NCBI GenBank assembly: GCA_050303815.1
Contig: JBNLCM010000059.1
Span: forward strand, 1-14,551
Direction of reading: 5' to 3'
Source of the DNA: Cognatazoarcus sp050303815
Lineage (GTDB): Bacteria; Pseudomonadota; Gammaproteobacteria; Burkholderiales; Rhodocyclaceae
Length of the DNA: 14,551 bases
Both the position numbers and the translations under genes were made by a program. Of the stretch, positions 7,122 to 14,333 are shown one piece after another (the first letter of the stretch is position 1; every line of letters starts with the position of its first letter). Below the pieces are notes generated by a model. It did not search any database. It was given only the letters and a program-made list of their open reading frames with translations, and was not told the DNA's origin.

Positions 7122-7888
7122 TGTTCATCGACTCTCACTGTCACCTCGATTTTCCCGACCTGCTGGAACGTGAAGACGACGTCCTCGCCGCGATGGCAGA
7201 GGCCGACGTGGGGCGTGCCCTGTGCATCGGCGTCAAGCTTGAGCACATCGACCGCGTCATCGGGCTGGCCGAGCGCCATGACAATCTCTACGCCACGGTC
7301 GGCGTCCATCCCGACGGAGCCGACGTGGAGGAGCCCGACGAGGCCCGCCTGCTGGCCCTGGCCGACCACCCGAAGGTGCTCGGCATCGGCGAGACCGGCC
7401 TCGACTACTACTGGCACAAGGACCGCCCCGAGTGGCAACGGCAGCGCTTCCGGGTGCACATCCGCGCCGCCCGCCGCTGCGGCAAGCCCCTCGTCATCCA
7501 CACCCGCGACGCGGCGGACGACACCCTCCGCCTGATGCGCGAGGAGAGCGCGGGCGAAGTCGGGGGCGTCATGCACTGCTTTACGGAGAGCCAGGCGGTC
7601 GCCGACGCGGCGCTCGAGCTCGGCTTCCACATCTCCTTTTCGGGCATCGTCACGTTCCGCAACGCCAAGGCCCTGAAGGCGGTAGCGAAGCAGGTCCCCC
7701 TCGAGCGCATGCTGATCGAGACCGATTCGCCCTATCTGGCGCCCACCCCGTACCGGGGCAAGACCAACCAGCCGTCCTACGTGGTGCACGTGGCCGAGGA
7801 GATCGCACGTTTGCGCGAGATTCCGGTCGAAGCGGTGAAAGCGGCCACGACCCGCAATTTCAACCGCCTGTTCCTGAAGGAAGACTGA
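7121..7888 (+). CDS. tatD: TatD family metal-dependent hydrolase (DNase)
   Basis: The product is 255 residues, the usual TatD length, and folds as a metal-dependent TIM barrel of the amidohydrolase superfamily. All metal ligands are visible: DSHCHLD at 4-10 with His6 and His8, Glu91 in GIGETGLDYYW, His127 in VIHTRDA, His152 in MHCFTES, and Asp202 in ETDSPYLAP. Characterised members are 3'-5' exonucleases acting on single-stranded DNA or RNA. The variant here could be closer to the YcfH type, which also sits next to tmk-holB in E. coli; the sequence does not separate the two by eye. The ATG overlaps the pilZ stop by one base, and the ankyrin gene starts one base after its own stop. Confidence 0.93.
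   Translation: MFIDSHCHLDFPDLLEREDDVLAAMAEADVGRALCIGVKLEHIDRVIGLAERHDNLYATVGVHPDGADVEEPDEARLLALADHPKVLGIGETGLDYYWHKDRPEWQRQRFRVHIRAARRCGKPLVIHTRDAADDTLRLMREESAGEVGGVMHCFTESQAVADAALELGFHISFSGIVTFRNAKALKAVAKQVPLERMLIETDSPYLAPTPYRGKTNQPSYVVHVAEEIARLREIPVEAVKAATTRNFNRLFLKED
7877..7881 (+). promoter_or_regulatory. Ribosome binding site deciding the TTG start of the ankyrin gene
   Basis: AAGGA lies eight bases before TTG 7890, inside the last codons of tatD. It supports TTG as the true start, which is also the only placement that gives a complete signal peptide. Confidence 0.6.
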
Positions 7889-7889
7889 C

Positions 7890-8513
7890 TTGCGACTCCT
7901 GATTTCCGTCTGCGTGGCGCTGTCCGTGATGACCGCCACGGCCGCCTGGGCCGGCAGCTACGAGGAGGCCCTCGACGCGGCCGCCAACGGACAGGCGGCG
8001 AGCCTCTCGCAACTGCTCGTGCGCGGCATCGACCCCGACACCACCGACCAGAACGGCAATACGCTGCTGATCCTGGCCGCGCGGGATGGCCACGCCGAGG
8101 TGGTCGAGTTGCTGCTGAAATACCGCGCGAGCACGCTGCAGCGCAACCTCATGGGCGACTCGGCGCCCATGCTCGCGGCCCTGCGCGGCCACCGGGAGGT
8201 CATCCAGCGCCTGATCGCATCGGGACGGCCGCTCGAGTCCGATGGCTGGACGCCGCTGATGTATGCCGCCTTCGAGGGGCACGCCGGCATCGCAAAGGAC
8301 CTGATCGCGGCAGGTGCAAGGCTTGATGCGCGGGCACCGAACAAGGCGACGCCCCTGATGCTGGCGGCACGCAATGGGCACATCGAGGTGGTCCGGGCCC
8401 TGCTTGCAGCGGGCGCCGACAAGACCCTGCAGAACGATCGTGGCCAGTCCGCGGCCGACTGGGCCATCGAGAAGGGCAACACCGACATTGCCCGCCTGCT
8501 CGGCCAGGGCTGA
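7890..8513 (+). CDS. Exported ankyrin-repeat protein
   Basis: The product is 207 residues, starting at TTG. A signal peptide covers residues 1-21 (MRLLISVCVALSVM core, cut after AWA). The mature part is made of about five ankyrin repeats. The clearest are NGNTLLILAARDGHAEVVELLL at 55-76, DGWTPLMYAAFEGHAGIAKDLI at 118-139 and NKATPLMLAARNGHIEVVRALL at 151-172. A degenerate repeat lies at about 88-110 and a closing half-repeat after 183. Ankyrin repeats bind other proteins, so this is probably a periplasmic binding or scaffold protein; the partner is unknown. It ends the core operon, one base after tatD, in an order I recall from Betaproteobacteria. No terminator is seen after it. Confidence 0.9.
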   Translation: MRLLISVCVALSVMTATAAWAGSYEEALDAAANGQAASLSQLLVRGIDPDTTDQNGNTLLILAARDGHAEVVELLLKYRASTLQRNLMGDSAPMLAALRGHREVIQRLIASGRPLESDGWTPLMYAAFEGHAGIAKDLIAAGARLDARAPNKATPLMLAARNGHIEVVRALLAAGADKTLQNDRGQSAADWAIEKGNTDIARLLGQG

Positions 8514-8595
8514 CGCCGGAGCCGAACGCCCATCCAGGCCTCGGGGAAGGCTTTTGGGACGGGATGCTGCCGCAAGCCGGGTCGGTGACGCGCGG

Positions 8596-9078
8596 CGACG
8601 GCGCCATCCGGGCGAGCCTGTGCTTCAGGCGGCCCGTCTCCGGCAGGGTCAGGATGCCACCCTCGTCGACCGCCACACGACCGTCGGGCAAGGTCTTGAT
8701 GCAGTGGGGGCCAATGCCGTCCTCGTCCGTGAGTTGAGGCATTCGAGCGTTCGCCCGTCATTCGATACCGACGCGACCCGCGGCGCCGATTCGCTCGCGC
8801 TCGCTGGCGGACCGCCAGGGGCCATCGGCCTGAAACGGTTTGGGCCAGCACGGCCGCCGCATCGACAGTCTGCGGGGCCGCGGACCAGATGGGGACACCA
8901 GGGCAAGCGCGCGGGCGGCCATCGAGGTGAGAAAGCCGGTTGTTGAGTGGCGCCATCGGGACCACGCGGCCACTGTGGGCCGCTTGCGTAAGGGGGCGCT
9001 CGGCAAGGGGCTCAGATGGCGAAAGCGACCGCGACCGTCGGCCGGCGTGACCTTGCCGGCGCGATCGCCGTCGGCGAA
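8596..9078 (-). pseudogene. Decayed DUF1513 gene fragment
   Basis: Read leftward, one frame gives segments that match the DUF1513 beta-propeller-like family as I remember it. FQADGPWRSASERERI stands where the family has a form like FSADGRWLYASEND, followed by GRVGIE for GVIGVYD, then GIGPHCIKTLPDGR, EGGILTLPETGR and RMAPS, which match the family's GIGPHE...LPDGR, NGGI.THPETGR and MAPS. An in-frame TGA at 8760-8758 breaks it just after GRVGIE. Further upstream the match moves to another frame around 8940-9010 (QAAHSGRV) and back again (MAARALALV), suggesting small indels. The C-terminal third of a normal protein of about 350 residues is missing; the match stops about 80 bases before the ankyrin stop codon. 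Intact members are thought to be exported and often neighbour imelysin-type genes, which are absent here. The family match is from memory and unsearched. Confidence 0.6.
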
Positions 9079-9342
9079 CACCACGCGCGGATGGCTCACG
9101 CGGCATGGCGCAGAGGCGGCGCACGATCAGCCGGCTTCGTGGCCAGTACACCCGTCGGCAGCCGGGCCTGGCAGAGTCACCTTGATGTGTCCCACGCCAA
9201 AGCGGATCGCGGATGAACACGTGGCGGCCGGGAGGGCAAGTCGGTTGGACACAGCATCCGTCTGCGAACGGCACGATGGTGGCCAGGCAGGCAGATCATC
9301 GGAACGGGAGCGGCGACGACCCGCGCCTCGTGGGCGGCATCC

Positions 9343-9369
9343 TTAAGTACGTATAATGTGTATTAAGTA
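9343..9369. repeat. AT-rich spot with a direct heptamer repeat
   Basis: TTAAGTA occurs at 9343-9349 and again at 9363-9369, exactly 20 bases apart, or about two helical turns. Between them lie TACGTA and a perfect TATAAT (9352-9357). It is strikingly AT-rich for this window. It could be a regulator-bound promoter, or the junction of a past rearrangement. No intact gene follows closely on either strand. Confidence 0.45.
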
Positions 9370-9560
9370 AACTCCAGATTATCCACCGCCAGTGCCTCTG
9401 CTGCCCACGACCCGATATGCCCCTTCCTCAGCCGCGCCGCCGCTTCGTCAGGCGCAAGGATGCGTCGATCACGCAGCCGCCTTTGCGCTGACAGCGCACC
9501 TTGCCCTTTGGGAACTCGACATCGCGAATCGAGCCTTCCCCTCACGTCCCGGTTGTCGAC
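9363..9560 (-). pseudogene. Possible frameshifted small coding remnant
   Basis: Reading leftward, one frame gives RDVEFPKGKVRCQRKGGCVI and then ends at 9430-9428. The adjacent frame takes over at about 9460 and gives ILAPDEAAARLRKGHIGSWA, with a tail that ends in a TAA at 9365-9363. Both pieces look more protein-like than the Arg/Pro/Ala-rich shadows elsewhere, and a single-base shift would join them. I do not recognise a family. It may simply be chance. Confidence 0.2.
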
Positions 9561-9712
9561 CCGACTTCGCCCACGACAGACCGGAAACCGGGCAGCCCTG
9601 GCGACGGATGGCGACCGGCGCGTCCAAGTCTCGACCCGGATCACGGACCCGCGCATGACGGCCGCGCTACGGGGCCTCGGCCACGTCGCCGCGGAGGGAC
9701 ACTCGCGCTGCC

Positions 9713-10138
9713 TTACGGCTTCGGAAAATCGCCCAGACAGCACTGGCCCGACGGGTTGCGGGTTTCGCAGGCGCAATCGCGCTGCCGGGTGCGTTCGACG
9801 ACAAACTCGCGCAGCGCAGGGTTGTCCCGGGCGTCGCGCCTCGAAATGCCGTAGCAGTAGCAGACCAGCGCGTCGCCGGACCGCAGCTTCGTCCCGATCC
9901 GGGTGCGGACGGCAGCCATTTCGATCACGGAGTCGTCCTGACCAAAATACACGACCGGGCAGTCCGGATCGGTGCAGCAATAGTAGCCCTGCGCCTTCTC
10001 CTGCCAGGACCATGGGGACTGGATGTGATGCCGGATCGTCCGGGCCGACACGCGCCCGTACGCCCGTCCATTGACCGGACAGACGTGTCTGGCCGGGTAC
10101 GAAGCCGCTCCTCGATCAGTCCGGCAACACTCTGACAT
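9713..10138 (-). CDS. CopZ N-terminal-like (2Fe-2S)/zinc-binding protein
   Basis: The product is 141 residues with 12 Cys. It matches the family related to the N-terminal domain of Archaeoglobus CopZ, which holds a zinc site and a [2Fe-2S] cluster. The core signatures are HVCPVNG at 19-24, GYYCCTDPDCPVVYF at 51-65, CYCYG at 93-97, CACETRNPSG at 122-131 and CCLGD at 133-137. The heavy-metal-associated domain that follows in Archaeoglobus CopZ is missing, so this is the stand-alone form. In other genomes such genes occur near copper or mercury genes, but none is visible here, so a role in metal handling or redox is inference. The start ATG 10138 is set by AGGAG nine bases upstream. In the usual CPxCG motif the second Cys is Asn here, which I believe is a known variant. 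It faces away from the endonuclease gene. Confidence 0.8.
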   Translation of the reverse strand: MSECCRTDRGAASYPARHVCPVNGRAYGRVSARTIRHHIQSPWSWQEKAQGYYCCTDPDCPVVYFGQDDSVIEMAAVRTRIGTKLRSGDALVCYCYGISRRDARDNPALREFVVERTRQRDCACETRNPSGQCCLGDFPKP

Positions 10139-10147
10139 GGCGTGTAT

Positions 10148-10152
10148 CTCCT
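10148..10152 (-). promoter_or_regulatory. Ribosome binding site of the CopZ-like gene
   Basis: The minus strand reads AGGAG nine bases before ATG 10138. It selects this start over in-frame codons further upstream, whose translation (positions 10139-10294) looks like non-coding sequence. Confidence 0.65.
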
Positions 10153-10367
10153 CTTGATCCGGCAAAGCCAGGCGAAACGAAGGGGCGTCCGGGCGTCCGC
10201 GCCCGGGGCGCGCTACCCGCCAGTGTGCCAGCCCTGCCCCGCTGCCCTCCCTGTGCGACGATGCACGGTTCTCAGCGAGTTGCCTTCCCATCACACGGGC
10301 GCAACGCGGATCGGCCTAAATCATGCCCTGGCCGTCACTCGGATGGCCAGGCTCACCGATCATTCCT

Positions 10368-10372
10368 GGGAG
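10368..10372 (+). promoter_or_regulatory. Ribosome binding site of the endonuclease gene
   Basis: GGGAG lies five bases before ATG 10378. It selects this start over the in-frame codon at 10225, and the chosen start gives a complete signal peptide. The 239-base divergent spacer (10139-10377) shows no convincing promoter; it has a tandem GGGCGTCC pair at 10183-10198 of no clear meaning. Confidence 0.65.
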
Positions 10373-10377
10373 ACATC

Positions 10378-13143
10378 ATGACCCGCCAAACCCTGTCTGG
10401 TACCGGCCCGCGCACGGCCATCGCGCTGGCCCTGTCGGCGCTCGGCACGACGGCCTCCGCCCTCGCTGCCGGACCGATCATCAACGAGTTCTCGACCAGC
10501 ACGGCCGGCGTCGACGTCGAGTACGTCGAGATCCTCGGCGCGCCGCTCACGGACTATTCGCGCTATGCGATCCTCGAGATCGAGGGCGACGGCAGCGCCG
10601 CCGGTACGGTTGACGAGTTTCTTCCCCTGGGCAGCACCGACGGCTCGGGCCGTCTGCTGCTGAGCGTGCCAGCCAACACCTTCGAGAACGGCTCGCTCAC
10701 GCTGCTGCTCGTGCAGGATTTCACCGGAGCGGCCGGACAGGATCTGGACAGTGACAACGACGGCAGCCTCGACGCCGCGCCGTGGTCCGAACTCGCCGAC
10801 GCGATTGCGGTGCTGGATGGCGGCAGCGCCGACCGGACCTACGGGCCCGCGCTGGGTCCGAACTTCGACGGAGTGAGCCCCTTTGCGCCGGGTGGTGCTT
10901 CACGCGTGCCCGACGGCGCCTCGACCTGGGTTCGCAACGACTTCGACCTTGCCGGGATAGCCGGCTTTCCGGGCTCCCTGGTTGCCGGCGAAGCCCTCAA
11001 TACGCCAGGCACCGCCAATACGAGCACCGACACACCGGTCATCGCCGACCAGTGCGGCGATCCTGCCACGCTCATCCACCAGATCCAGGGCAGCGGGCGC
11101 GTCTTTGACCCGGCCTTTGGTGGCGTACAGCGCATCGAAGCCGTGGTGACGGCCATCAAGCCCGGGCTCGGCGGCCTCTATGTTCAGGAAGAGGCCGCCG
11201 ACCAGGATGCCGACCCCGCGACCTCGGAAGGCCTCTTCGTCTTTCTCGGTGGCACCGAGGCCAGTGGCGTCTCTGTCGGTGACCGGGTTCGTGTGAGCGG
11301 CACCGTCGCCGAATTCGTCACCTCGGGCGGCGCCAGCTCCCAGACACAGATGTCGGGCTCCCCGGCCGTGACGCGCTGCGGCACGGGCGAGCCGGTCGCG
11401 GCCGTGCCCATCACGCTGCCCCTGACCGACGACACCGCGCTGGAATCGGTCGAGGGCATGCTCGTCTCCCTGCCCCAGACGCTGCAGATCAGCGAGTATT
11501 TCAACTTCGATCGCTTCGGCGAAGTCGTCCTGTCGCTCCCGACGCCGGGATTCGTGCGCCCGATGACCCCGACAGCGGTGGTCGCGCCCGGCGAGGCCGC
11601 CACGGCCCTGGCCTCGGCCAACCGGCTCGCCACCATTCTGGTGGACGACGGCAACTCGGCACAGAACCCGGATCCCGCCATTCACCCGGGCAATGGGCAG
11701 GCATTCACGCTGGACAACCGCTTCCGAGGTGGCGACACGATCACCGACGTCACCGGCGTCGTCGACGACCTGTTCGGTCGCTATCGCCTCCAGCCCACGG
11801 TCTATGGCGGCTTCGAGCCGGTCAATCCGCGCCCCGACCTGCCCCCGGCCGTGGGCGGGAATCTGCGCGTGGCGAGCCTCAATGTGCTCAACTTCTTCCT
11901 TACCCTCGACAATCAGGGCAGCGTGTGCGGTCCGCTGCGGGACCAGGGCTGTCGCGGGGCGGACACGGCGGACGAGTTCTCGCGCCAGCAGGCCAAGCTG
12001 CTCGACGCCCTGCTGGCGCTCGACGGCGACATCGTCGGGCTGGTCGAGATGGAGAACACCGTGGGCGTCGAACCGGCAGGGCACCTCGCCTCCGAACTCA
12101 ATGCCGTGCTGGGCAGCGGTACCTACGCGTACATCGACACCGGGCCGATCGGCAGTGACGCGATCCGGGTCGGGCTTCTGTACAAGCCGTCGCGCGTGTC
12201 GCCCGAGGGGCCATTCACGGTGCTAGACGGTGGCGTTGACAGCCGCTTCGTCGATGACCGCAACCGCCCTGCCCTGGCGCAGACCTTCCGCGTCGTCGAA
12301 GGCGGCACCCGCCTGACCATCGCGGTCAATCACCTCAAGTCCAAGGGCTCGGCATGCGATGACATCGGCGACCCCGATGTCGGCGACGGACAGGGCAACT
12401 GCAACCTCACCCGCACCGCGGCCGCCGAGGCACTGGCCGACTGGCTGGCGACTCAGCCGACCGGTGTCGCCGACGACGGGGCGCTGATCATCGGCGATCT
12501 CAACGCCTACGACAAGGAAGACCCGATCGTCGCCCTGAAGGCTGCCGGCTTCGAGGATCTGCTGGCCCGCTTCGGCGGCGAGGGCGCCTATTCCTATGTC
12601 TTCGACGGGCAGGCGGGCTACCTCGACCACGCGCTGGCCGGATCGTCGATCGCGCGCGCGGTGACCGGCGCGGCAAGCTGGCATGTCAATGCCGACGAGC
12701 CGGACCTGCTCGACTACGACACCTCGTTCAAGAAGGCCGCCCAGCAGGCACTCTTCGAGCCGACGGTCTTTCGTTCGTCCGACCATGACCCGGTGCTGGT
12801 CGGTCTCGACCTGCTGGCGCCGACCCTGAACGTGTCGGCCTCCCCGTCCCTGTTGTGGCCACCCAATCACCGCATGGTGCCGGTGCGCATCACCGCCACC
12901 GCGGAGGACGACCAGCCCGGCACGGCGCCGACGGTCAAGCTGCTGTCCGTGACGAGCTCGGCGCTCGATTCGGCGGACAGCGACATCCGGGTTGTCGACG
13001 ATCGCACCGTGCTGCTGCGCGCCGAACGCGAAAACGGGCAGGAGGCGAGGGTCTATACGCTGACCTACGAGGCAGAGGACGCCGCCGGCAACCGGACCCT
13101 GGCCAGGACCTTCGTCAGCGTTCCCGCCAACCGGGGCCGCTGA
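10378..13143 (+). CDS. ExeM/NucH family secreted endonuclease
   Basis: The product is 921 residues. A signal peptide spans about 1-30 (cut after SALA). An N-terminal lamin-tail-like domain begins at IINEFSTSTAGVDVEYVEIL. An OB-fold-like domain of the YhcR/NucH type lies at about 235-340, with GLYVQEEAADQDADP and GVSVGDRVRVSGTV. The endonuclease/exonuclease/phosphatase domain runs from about 494 to 812: LRVASLNVLNFF, VEMEN (Glu557/Glu559), NHLKSK (His652), GDLNAY (Asp707, Asn709) and SSDHDP (Asp802, His803). These are the metal and catalytic residues of the fold. Such enzymes degrade extracellular DNA for phosphate, nucleosides or biofilm release. Residues 815-921 form an extra Ig-like domain with LWPPNHRMVPV. 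There is no C-terminal membrane anchor, so it is probably fully secreted. It stands alone as a transcript, ended by a strong hairpin. Confidence 0.9.
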   Translation: MTRQTLSGTGPRTAIALALSALGTTASALAAGPIINEFSTSTAGVDVEYVEILGAPLTDYSRYAILEIEGDGSAAGTVDEFLPLGSTDGSGRLLLSVPANTFENGSLTLLLVQDFTGAAGQDLDSDNDGSLDAAPWSELADAIAVLDGGSADRTYGPALGPNFDGVSPFAPGGASRVPDGASTWVRNDFDLAGIAGFPGSLVAGEALNTPGTANTSTDTPVIADQCGDPATLIHQIQGSGRVFDPAFGGVQRIEAVVTAIKPGLGGLYVQEEAADQDADPATSEGLFVFLGGTEASGVSVGDRVRVSGTVAEFVTSGGASSQTQMSGSPAVTRCGTGEPVAAVPITLPLTDDTALESVEGMLVSLPQTLQISEYFNFDRFGEVVLSLPTPGFVRPMTPTAVVAPGEAATALASANRLATILVDDGNSAQNPDPAIHPGNGQAFTLDNRFRGGDTITDVTGVVDDLFGRYRLQPTVYGGFEPVNPRPDLPPAVGGNLRVASLNVLNFFLTLDNQGSVCGPLRDQGCRGADTADEFSRQQAKLLDALLALDGDIVGLVEMENTVGVEPAGHLASELNAVLGSGTYAYIDTGPIGSDAIRVGLLYKPSRVSPEGPFTVLDGGVDSRFVDDRNRPALAQTFRVVEGGTRLTIAVNHLKSKGSACDDIGDPDVGDGQGNCNLTRTAAAEALADWLATQPTGVADDGALIIGDLNAYDKEDPIVALKAAGFEDLLARFGGEGAYSYVFDGQAGYLDHALAGSSIARAVTGAASWHVNADEPDLLDYDTSFKKAAQQALFEPTVFRSSDHDPVLVGLDLLAPTLNVSASPSLLWPPNHRMVPVRITATAEDDQPGTAPTVKLLSVTSSALDSADSDIRVVDDRTVLLRAERENGQEARVYTLTYEAEDAAGNRTLARTFVSVPANRGR

Positions 13144-13174
13144 GCCGCCCGGGACGAGCCGGCAACGACCGGTC

Positions 13175-13215
13175 GCGCGCCGCGGCGGCTGCCCGCGGCG
13201 CGCCTTCGTTTCCCC
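13175..13215 (+). terminator. Rho-independent terminator after the endonuclease gene
   Basis: A perfect 11-base inverted repeat, GCGCGCCGCGG at 13175-13185 and CCGCGGCGCGC at 13193-13203, encloses a seven-base loop. It is followed by CTTCGTTTCC. It begins 31 bases after the stop codon. The T tract is imperfect but the stem is very strong. Confidence 0.7.
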
Positions 13216-13664
13216 GCGTGGGCCCGTCGGTAGCACGGTCCAGGTCCCACGTACCCGTCACGGAGCGCCGCGGCCATGACGACGCATCCGACGGCATCGA
13301 AGATCGACCGGTGCCCGGCCAGACCGAACGCGCCCGCTGCCTGTGGTCCGCTTCTGTTAGCGGCGCGATCAGCGCGGTCGGCGATGTACCAGGGACACCG
13401 CGTGTGCTCGACCCAGCCTCCTTCGCCGCGCCCCCGCCGCACCGCATTCGGATTGTGGCGTTCCGTCATCGGGCAGCGCGTACCGCCTGCCGGGGCGCCA
13501 TTCCCGCAGCAGCCGATCGGCCACGCGGCCGAAGGCCCCATTGTCGGTACCGACACAGGCATCTGGCGACCGCTGGCCTCGCTGGCCGGGGTCCGGCACC
13601 AGGCGGTCCGGCTTGCGTTACCCTCGACCCTGACGCGAATCGACCGACATGTGGCCCGCCGACG
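13216..13664. other. Spacer without a recognisable gene
   Basis: Together with the terminator this makes 521 bases between the endonuclease and sulfotransferase genes. Frames are open here, but their products are Arg/Pro/Ala-rich and carry no family motif I recognise. On the minus strand, pieces such as VADRLLREWRPGRRYALPDD (about 13500) and AFGLAGHRSIFDAVGC (about 13300) look slightly protein-like in two different frames, so a decayed gene is possible. No promoter stands out. Confidence 0.4.
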
Positions 13665-14333
13665 ATGATCTCCCACCGACACCAGTGCGTCTTCGTGCAC
13701 GTTCCCAAGACGGCCGGGATCAGCATCGAGCATGTCTTTCTCACGCTGCATGGGCTTTCGTGGGAAGAACGGGCGCCGCTGCTGCTGCGCTTCAATGCGG
13801 ACCCGGCCCGGGGGCCGGAGCGCCTCAGCCACCTGACGGCCACCGAGTACGTCGATTGCGGGCATATTTCCGAAGCGGGCTTCGATGCGTACTTCAAGTT
13901 TTCCTTCGTCCGCAACCCCTGGGCACGGCTGGTCTCGGAATACAACTACCGTCGCTACTTCACGCTCATGTCGTTCCGGGACTTCGTCGTCGGCGGATTC
14001 CCGGCGCCCTGCCGGTACTCGGACGCCAGCCGTCACGTCATGCCCCAGTACGACTACCTGCATGATCAGGCCGGCAGATGTCTGGTGGATTTCATCGGAC
14101 GATTCGAGAACCTGCAGGCGGATTTCGACCGGGTCTGCAGCGTCCTTGGCATCGCACCCGTGCGGCTGCCCCACGTGAACGCGTCGGACTCGGGGGATTC
14201 GGCGCCCGCCCCGACGGCGCCCGCGACTGCCCGGAAGCCCCACGTCGCCTACTACGACAGTGAGACTCGGGAACTGGTCGGGCGACGCTATCAGCAGGAC
14301 GTGGAGGCCTTCGGCTATCGCTTCGAGGACTGA
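13665..14333 (+). CDS. Sulfotransferase family 2 domain protein
   Basis: The product is 222 residues and matches the family 2 sulfotransferases, which move sulfate from PAPS to carbohydrate or other acceptors. The 5'-phosphosulfate-binding loop is FVHVPKTAGISIE at 10-22. The 3'-phosphate-binding segment is FSFVRNPWARLVSEY at 79-93. FIGRFENLQADFDRVCSVLGI at 143-163 is the usual C-terminal helix. The chain ends YYDSETRELVGRRYQQDVEAFGY, with the tyrosine-rich tail (YY...DxxxFGY) often seen in bacterial members. There is no signal peptide or membrane segment, so it acts in the cytoplasm; the acceptor is unknown. The start at ATG 13665 puts the PAPS loop at the N-terminus as expected, but no Shine-Dalgarno site is seen. 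No PAPS-synthesis or polysaccharide gene is nearby, so it looks like an accessory orphan. Confidence 0.85.
   Translation: MISHRHQCVFVHVPKTAGISIEHVFLTLHGLSWEERAPLLLRFNADPARGPERLSHLTATEYVDCGHISEAGFDAYFKFSFVRNPWARLVSEYNYRRYFTLMSFRDFVVGGFPAPCRYSDASRHVMPQYDYLHDQAGRCLVDFIGRFENLQADFDRVCSVLGIAPVRLPHVNASDSGDSAPAPTAPATARKPHVAYYDSETRELVGRRYQQDVEAFGYRFED

Larger units (their letters stand above)
8514..9712. other. 1.2 kb region without an intact gene
   Basis: No reading frame here has both family motifs and an intact start and stop. The long frames are either antisense shadows or broken. What can be seen is a decayed DUF1513 gene on the minus strand (8596-9078), an AT-rich spot with a direct heptamer repeat (9343-9369), and a possible frameshifted small remnant on the minus strand (9363-9560). 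Between 9079 and 9342 I recognise nothing. The region lies between the end of the ankyrin gene and the end of the CopZ-like gene. Confidence 0.6.

Noticed and set aside
7958..9274. Minus-strand open frame of 438 codons
   Set aside because: Most of it is antisense to the ankyrin gene. Only a short patch around 8940-9010 seems to belong to the DUF1513 remnant; it is not an intact gene.
12223..13236. Minus-strand open frame of 337 codons inside the endonuclease gene
   Set aside because: It lies opposite the conserved catalytic and Ig-like parts of the endonuclease and has no motif of its own.
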